From positions 62,001 to 126,000 of the forward strand of contig LLCB01000113.1 of the NCBI GenBank assembly GCA_001414345.1: a stretch of DNA of 64,000 bases, read 5' to 3'. Source of the DNA: Hymenoscyphus infarciens (Eukaryota; Ascomycota; Leotiomycetes; Helotiales; Helotiaceae). The notes beneath the pieces were generated by a model, which worked only from the letters and a program-made list of their open reading frames with translations, was not told the DNA's origin and did no database searches. This document shows, piece after piece, positions 56,893 to 64,000 of this stretch; the first letter of the stretch is position 1, and the number at the start of each line of letters is the position of its first letter. Position numbers and translations under genes: made by a program.

Positions 56893-59800
56893 TTGAGAAG
56901 TCGATGCAGGACTGGCTGGTGTGGTGGTGTGGTGGTGTGGTGGTGTGCGCGGACCGCGATGTGTATTTTGCCCCCGTGATGTGAGAGCTTCGACGCCCCC
57001 TGCCCCTTTTGCCATGTGTGTGGATGTCGGGGAAGGGGAGGGGAGAAAAGCGGGCAAGTCCGTAAGCCTGGGGGTTTAGGGCAGGCAAGGCGATATTTTA
57101 TGTAGAAAAAACACCAAAAGGATGCGAAATCATACCATGGGAAGGGGTTTACTTTCGGATTGCTGGTAGGAGAGAGATATTATCACTATCAGATGGGCAT
57201 GAAAAGACTGGGGGAGGTCCATGATGAGGTTTCGTTAGCGGCTTTGCGTCTTGCCCGCTGTGTGCTTTGCTGGCGCTTTTACTATTTCCTTTGATGGATG
57301 CGTGCGTGAGTGAGGATGGAGAGGAGTGGGCGTCGTAAGATAGGTATTTTCAGAGAGTGTGAAGACCCAAAAAATATCGGCATGAATGGATGAACGAGAA
57401 TTAGACGAGGTGGCTTTCTCTTCGTTGTTCCCTCTCTCTCTGTGCATTATTGTTTGTCATTCAATTCTCTCTCTCTCGATCTTAACAATTTTGTGCATGT
57501 TCTGTGGTTGGAAAAGACGTCTTTTGGGGTAGTTCCTCAGGAGCCAACTCGAATGAAAGGGATTGGTTTCTCCGGTCCGTTTTGAGGAATTACTGTATAT
57601 CAGATGTGATGGCTCCATTTCCTATGCGGCGTGTGCCCATTGTCATGTGGATGTGGAGATTTAGGGGTCCTGATTAGATGGGTGGGAATCCTAGGGTCCA
57701 CTCGCTGTGATTTGTTCATTGTGAGAGGTCATTTTCTTGCGATTCTCGATGGGAAGGAGGGGGGAGGGGTCCTTGTTCATCGGCTGGGAGCTTGGGCTGG
57801 GAGCTGGGAGCTCAGGTTGGTGGGTTGTTGTGGGTACGCGAGATGGGGATGGGTCTAGTGCTGGTTGTTTTTGATTGTGGTGTCACTTTTCATAATCTAC
57901 TTTTAAAGCTTCACTTTAACATTTTTGGTTTTACACAGTACTGGGCTGAAATATTGTGTTGTTTTTATGTGGATTACTGATTGTATGCATATATTGAGTT
58001 TCCTGCTCTAAATTTATACGTCGGTATTTGGGGGAAGGAGATTGAGATGGGAGAGGAAGCAATGCGCGTGTCTGATGTCTTTTTCTTCTTGTTGTTGTCT
58101 TTGGTGGTATAGTTGTTATGATGCTCGGGCTTTGAGAAATTAGTATTATGTTTCAGGACCTTCAGGCTTAGGTTACTAAGGGAAACGAGTCTAGGTACGG
58201 ACAACTCATAATATGTAGAAAATATAAAGAATCAAGAAGCTAATTTCTTGAATCTTCTAAACTTTTTCGCAAAACATAGGAGATTGTCATGAAATCTTCG
58301 GAGAAATGGAGGGAGGGAAAGCATGGGCTTCTTTAAGATATGAAAGCATTGATCCCGGCTCTCAATTGGGTTCATTGGAGAAGTGATTATTTATTTTAGT
58401 TGATGTTGAAACGTATATTTAGCTCTAGCTTCCACTTCTATTCTAGGTTCCATTTTGTCTGTCAAAGTTGAGACGACATATTTCTGTTACTGATGTGAGG
58501 AAGTTTAGAGAAGGCGATCATGACAGCGGCTCGCATATGCTCCGGATCTACCGCCTCGTGCCGAATTGGTTGGTTTGATATTGATATTTTTTTTCCAGAC
58601 CTCTTGCCGCGTGTTCTTGTTCAGCAATTGATGTCAATATTTCCCGCTCGAAAGCGTGGCCGCCTCAATTCAGCCAGATGTCGTACGGATTTCCATCTGC
58701 CAGGTTTTCTTGAGGGTGTCTCTACGCGTACGAAAAAAAGACGCCGGTTTGAGGCACAGGCTACCTCACCAAAAGATACCTCCACTGTAAGGTCAAATTA
58801 AGTCGTAAAAATATAACAAAAGTAAAAGTTTGAAATGATTCTTGGGACTGTTGTTAAAGAGCCTACGAAGTGCAAGAGTCTTTGATAGAGTGGTTGTGGT
58901 TGTATGTGGGAATTTGGTTTCTGAGGTTTGGGTGCAGCTGGTGCCCCAAATCGGCGTCTTTTTTTCGAGGAAAGTGCTTGATCGGCCCTGCGAAGTAACT
59001 TCCCGAAGGTTGAGTGGTGGCACAGTTAACCTTACCTGAGTGGGTGGGAGGATTAAGATCTTCTTCTGGGTTACTACGAGTAGATTGCGATATCTACTGG
59101 TTGCAACTGATTGGGAGTTGACCGCGGCTGTTTCGCGTGGATGAGGGGGTTATTGAGGGTGTGGTGAGATGATGAATATATTGGAGAGAATGAGGCTTTT
59201 GTATTGATTTTCCTGTTGGATGGTGGAAAGTTTTCCGAGTTCGATTTCTTTGGCAAAAGTAAAGAGACCTCGGGCGAATTTCTCATGCTGAAAGTGTTGT
59301 GTATCCTCCGTCTCTGTAGTGCTGTACAAGGCATAGTACTCGGCTCCCTCTCTCGGCACTTAGTACGTACATACTACGCGCCTAGTAAGATGTACACCCA
59401 GAACTAAATGTAGTGTGCACAGACATTTAGTATGGCACAGCGGCCGTGCAATTACCTTTAGTTCAGGGGGGGATAGTAAGTAGATGTTGATGAACGTTAT
59501 GTTTCATAATTCCAAGTCGCGTAAAAATGTACTTGTACTAAGAGCGGCCGGCAGTCGGAACTCGGGACTGGACGATTCGGGTGCCGATGCCGATGCCGAT
59601 GCCGATGCCGATGCCGATGCCGATGCCGATGCCGAGACCAATACCAAGGACAACCTTAACCCCACTGATACACTCTACTTTACCGGTAGAGGGTCTACTT
59701 GTATAATTATGCAACCTCTCAAGATCCAACATCACATATATACAGCAGACATCTTTCACTCCCTCTCTCCAACTTCCCACCAACTCGCTCCCGCGTCAGC

Positions 59801-61081
59801 ACCTCGTCCTTCACGGCCAAAGTGTCCATCCAGCCTTCACCTCGCCGTCGAATCAGGGGGTTCTATCTTCGCTTTGACCCCTCCCTCTCAGTCTCCTTTT
59901 CCCGGGAATTTCCTTGCTGGGTCCTCCATCTTTGATCGGGGTGGTGGCCTGCCACGCAGCGGCATCTGCGTCTCGCTTCTTACAGTACCTCCGTAGTTGG
60001 CTGGGCCCCTCCCCTGATGAAGATGGTGAAGGCTGGTCAAACAAGTGTGTGCCGGACCCATGAAGGAACATCATGCGTACTTACGAGTATGTATGGAAAG
60101 CGGTTCCCCAAATCCATAATACGAGAATAGACGGGACTTGCCGAGAAGCATTCTTTTCAAACATTCTTTCTCTCCAGATCAATTGAGGGCTTCTCTGAAC
60201 TCGGTTAGAGGCTTTACTTAGAGAACAGAACCACCAACTTTCCAGCTCAGACTGGAACCCAGTACTTGAATACACTCGGACGATCTAGAGCTTGAGCAGA
60301 AGTCCGACAGCTCTTCTACAGTATTATTATCTCTCCTTCCCATTTCCAACCCCACTTTTTTCCTTTTCCCCTCTCGCCTCAGCGTCTTTCTAGTCCCCGG
60401 CAGATCAGAGCCAGGGGTGTTGCAAGCACGTTGCAGCCGGCTGCACGTCCGACCCTTTCTTTCCCAGCCAAGGCAAGGCGCATTCTCCCAAGCTACCAAT
60501 CTACCAAACAACCCCCCCCCCCCTTCTCCCCTTCTCCCCTTCTCCATCCAGTGGCATCCACTGTTTTGATGCTGGGTAGTGTAGTGCCGAATGGTTCTTT
60601 GGACTCTTCTCTACCGAGCTGGATCTTCCAAACATCAGTCCCTATTCTCTACCGGTTCAACACGGTTTCTGAACACTATCCATCCTGCCTGTCACTCATC
60701 GTGTTTCCTCCTAGCAGATAAAGCAAACATTGGGATTCTCGGGCGATTTCCTCTCTCGTCCAACTCATCGCATCGTCATTTTCCTTCAAGTTCTTTCTAT
60801 TCCAGACACCGGGTAGTACAGAATCTTGCGCCTCGACAGCTGCCATCGTTTCATCTGTTGCCCACAAACATCAGTCTGACAACTCCAAGTGGCGGATTCA
60901 TAGCGGGCAAAGACCTCTTTTTCCATTGTAGCCCGACCTCGGTCTTTCCAACCCAAACACCCGTCATTCAGAACACGTCAACTGCCCCGCGATAGCTCTC
61001 TTATCCTTGGGAAGGCGAGTAAAATACTATATTTTGAAAACAACTACTATTCTCTTGCGCTCCGTGTTTATATATTTCACA
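56893..61081. other. Long intergenic region
   Basis: 4.2 kb without a supported gene. It holds a (tggtgtgg) minisatellite just after MSN5 (about 56917-56947), a (gccgat)n repeat at 59583-59636, a C run near 60508 and C/T-rich sequence that probably belongs to the long leader of the Zn2Cys6 gene. A frame at 58520-58801 (93 codons, basic C-terminus) has no recognisable family. Confidence 0.5.
59583..59636. repeat. (GCCGAT)n hexanucleotide microsatellite
   Basis: Eight exact copies of gccgat followed by gccgag. It reads as Asp-Ala or Gly-Ile repeats in the two strands' frames, which makes spurious open frames. Copy number is probably variable. Confidence 0.95.
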
Positions 61082-63199
61082 ATGGTTTATTGCGGGAAAC
61101 CTTCACGGGGATGCCAGATGTGTCGGACGAGGAGGATTAAGGTATATCTATATATATGCGCTTCCATATCATCGAACATTGCTCATTGAATATCTCTAGT
61201 GCGATGAGACGAAGCCTACGTGTAACCAATGCGCCAAATCAAGACGCCAATGTCCCGGGTACAAGGACGATTTCGACCTGGTGTTCCGAAACGAGACTCA
61301 GGCGACAGAGAGAAGGGCAAGGAAAGCTGTGAATGGGAAGAAGGGGAATAACCAAATCACCATTACCAATCAACAGACGGTTCTCAGTTCCGGAGATGGA
61401 AGTTCTAGTTTAATCTCACCGGATGATTCCGACAAGGAGACGGGTATGATGAGGTTAGCGCCGATGGCACTTTCGGTACCTATAGAACAGCAAGCGCCAT
61501 GTTACTTTCTCCAGAACTTTGTCCTGGCTTCGACGAATGCGACGGATACGCCGAGAGGATATTTTGATTTCCTTGGGCCGTTGATGAAGAATGAAGGACC
61601 TGAAGACCACTTGACAATGGCTTTCACAGCCACATCACTGGCATCATTAGCGAATAGACCAAACACCAGGGCGAGGGCCGATATGAAGCAGATGGCGATG
61701 GCATCATACGCAAAGGCGTTGAAAGCGACGAATTTGGCTTTGCAAAGTCCAACGTTACAGAAAACGGATCAGACATTAGCTGCTATTCTTATGCTTGGGT
61801 TTTATGAGGTTTGTACAACCAAGCATCTCGGATTGGCTTTAGCTGACTTGACTAGACGATTTCGACTAACAACACCAATCCTGCTGCTTGGTACTCGCAT
61901 GTAAACGGAGCAATACAAATTGTCAGAATGAGAGGCAAGAAGCAACTACGAACGAAAGTTGGACAATCCCTCTTTCAAGTAGTGCGAACGCAGATGGTAA
62001 CTCAAAACCCCTCAGGCCTCCCGCAATATAATGAGTGATGTACTAATTCCAACCAGGTAATCAACTGCATGACTTCCTCCAAAGTCCCCTTCATGGGAGC
62101 AGACTGGTGGACCCCAGACATCGGCGAAGACTACGGAGTAGCAATCACCAGAATGAAAATCCACATTGCCGAACTCCGCGCAGAAATGAACGACACCCTC
62201 AGCACCTGTCCCCGAACCCCCGAATACTTCCAAATGGTCCTCGACATCATGCGTCGCGCCCACGCCATGGAGCAAGAATACCACGCCTGGGAAGCCTCTC
62301 TCCCTGAATGGTGGCGGCCTAAAACTGTCGCGTGGGTGGATAACCATGCCGCGACGGATTTTAATAAATCAGAGGTTTGTCCGGGCAAGGTGGAGACTTA
62401 TCATAATATTTGGGTGGCCACGATATGGAATCATGCACGGGTTGCGAGGATTGGGGCGAGTGGGATTATTGTTAGGTGTGCGGCTTGGATGTGTTCGCCG
62501 GTTGATTATAGGACTACGCCTGAGTACGCGCATGCTACGAGGTTGTGTGTGGATCTTGTGACGGATATTATTTCTAGTGTCCCCTATCATCTGGGATGGG
62601 ATATTGGGAAGGGAGGGAGTTTATCGAGTGCGGATCCGCTTGGATTTGAGGCTGGGCTGGAGGCTTTTAGTAATCCCAAGGGGTATGGGGGTTTTTTCGT
62701 GCTGTGGCCGCTTTTTGTGTGTTCCACGGCGGATTATATTACGGACAGTCAGAGAGCTTGGGTTAAGGGGAGGATGATGCATATTAGTGAGACTATGGGG
62801 TTGAATCATGCTAAGGTTTTGGCTGGTGTAAGTTTCTGTTTCTTTTCCCCCTCTCGCTTTCTTATCATCCAGCAAAACACTGACATGACAAAATAGTTCC
62901 AAGTCCGCGTCCCCTCGATGATCATCCGAAGAGATAACATCGGACGTACACCACAGTCTCAAATAATGGCTGCTCATATATACACACCCCCTTCGCCTAA
63001 CGCACCAAAGTCCGGGCAAAACCTAGGTGGTGGAATGGCCACGGGTGGGGTCAATGGAGGTTACACGATGAGTCCTTTGCAACAGAGGGAATTGATGCAG
63101 AAGGAGAATTTCGAGAAGGAGAGATCAAGTCTGCTGAGCAAGGCGGGAGATAACCAGCCGGAGGTTGAGAAGTTGATGGCTAAGTATTTAGCTGTTTAG
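61082..63199 (+). CDS. Zn2Cys6 transcription factor
   Basis: There are five exons: 61082-61141, 61200-61808, 61856-61996, 62057-62827 and 62897-63199, in phase, 627 residues. The DNA-binding domain is at the very N-terminus, split by intron 1: cysteines 11, 14, 21, 28, 31 and 38 (GCQMCRTRRIKCDETKPTCN then QCAKSRRQC) in the standard CX2CX6CX6CX2CX6C spacing. After a Ser-rich linker comes a helical fungal-specific regulatory region (FLQNFVLASTNATDTPRGYF; DQTLAAILMLGFYETISTNN; AWYSHVNGAIQIVRMRGKKQ). The protein resembles pleiotropic or secondary-metabolism regulators, but its targets cannot be told. The 3' neighbour is absent in the window and no biosynthetic cluster is visible. Confidence 0.93.
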
Positions 63200-64000
63200 G
63201 AAAAGGGACACGAAAATGGGGAAGAGAGTAGTTAATTCACTCGAAATGAGAATGGGAGGGAATCATTTTGGGATGAGATGGGATTGTATAACGTTTTTAA
63301 GGCAGGCGAATTTTTGAGGGCTTTTGTATAGGCAGGCGCATTGGGAGGGGAAGGGAGGCTCGCCGTCTTGTAAATATTTGTTGGTTAGGATCGCTGGATT
63401 GGTGTATGGGTTCACAGGAGGGACTTTTATTTCTGCTTTTAACTTTATCTGATGATATAGAGGTTGATCTATGGAATGGATCATGTGTGTTTTTAGCCTG
63501 TTTCTGTGGTGGTGTGTGTTTTATTGTATCATTATATGACCGGGAGATGGAAGTTTTGGAAATGTACTTGAGCGTTGAATATCAGATCATGGTCAGGAGA
63601 TTGTCATGTGGATCTTGTTTTTGATTGTCTGAGTTACACGACTGATGTACTTTGGAACAGGTGATGAATTGTTTGGCTGTGAGACTCTTCTGGAAAATCG
63701 TTCCGTGCACCCGAGCTATTTTTCCATTGGGAACTTCGAGGTTTGTTATATATGAACTGTCTCTGAGCATTTAACCGCTCGCTATACTTATTTCAAAATT
63801 AAGAAATGTTTTGTTGAATATTTATTTCAGAGAGTTGAAGTTGGCTTGAAACACGGCACCCAAAGGTCGAAAAAGAATCCCTGTTTCTGCGGAGTCCAGG
63901 CGCATGGAATTTCGATTACGTCGTTGGTCAATGTTGCTTCTGCTATAAACACAATCTGAAATACCTGCTGCGTCTACTACAGCTGCACTGTACCACTACC
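63200..64000. other. 3' flank of the Zn2Cys6 gene, no further gene
   Basis: Only short unsupported frames to the end of the window. Confidence 0.55.

Noticed and set aside
59484..59996. 170-codon frame with an Asp-Ala repeat
   Set aside because: Open only because of the gccgat hexanucleotide repeat; no other protein-like feature.

Overview
This window comes from a filamentous ascomycete. Coding genes are broken by many 45-160 nt GT-AG introns with CTAAC-like branch sites. There are a Zn2Cys6 factor, a BMP1/FUS3-type MAP kinase and tandem secreted cysteine-rich proteins, and the repeats carry C-to-T / G-to-A mutation scars typical of repeat-induced point mutation (RIP). The set of proteins fits Leotiomycetes (Helotiales, Botrytis/Sclerotinia-like), but that placement is an inference from memory, not from a search. 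All products were assigned by reading translations by eye.

Layout. 1-3.5 kb: gene-free, with a CTAG-rich, CA/TG-poor repeat scar. 3.5-5.5 kb: two related small secreted proteins and a coiled-coil protein. 5.8-9 kb: debris, namely a peptide remnant, a broken fungal N-terminal-domain gene (-) and a broken CutA/YqfO-like gene (+). 9.3-16 kb: mitochondrial ribosomal protein uS17m, an SH3-domain protein and the Tvp38 Golgi membrane protein. 16.1-28.7 kb: a head-to-head pair formed by a HeLo-like pseudokinase (-) and an active Ser/Thr kinase with an SH3 domain (+). The 3' end of the kinase is split by a 7.9-kb, RIP-destroyed Ty1/copia element with exact 130-bp LTRs and a 5-bp target duplication. 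28.7-35.5 kb: sparse, with one uncertain gene and one small membrane protein.

35.5-57 kb is a dense conserved core: MAP kinase, RMI1, VPS51, NIF3, tRNA-Ala(AGC), another broken STAND-type N-terminal gene, the TPR protein SKI3, a GH5 steryl/ceramide glucosidase and exportin MSN5. 57-64 kb: a long gap, then a Zn2Cys6 transcription factor.

Most interesting points. The HeLo-like pseudokinase/active-kinase pair resembles the MLKL/RIPK logic of animal necroptosis. The retrotransposon supplies the present stop codon of the kinase. The RIP damage in the two LTRs is strictly polar, with both outer ends spared. The core genes are housekeeping and unrelated to one another; I see no metabolic cluster.
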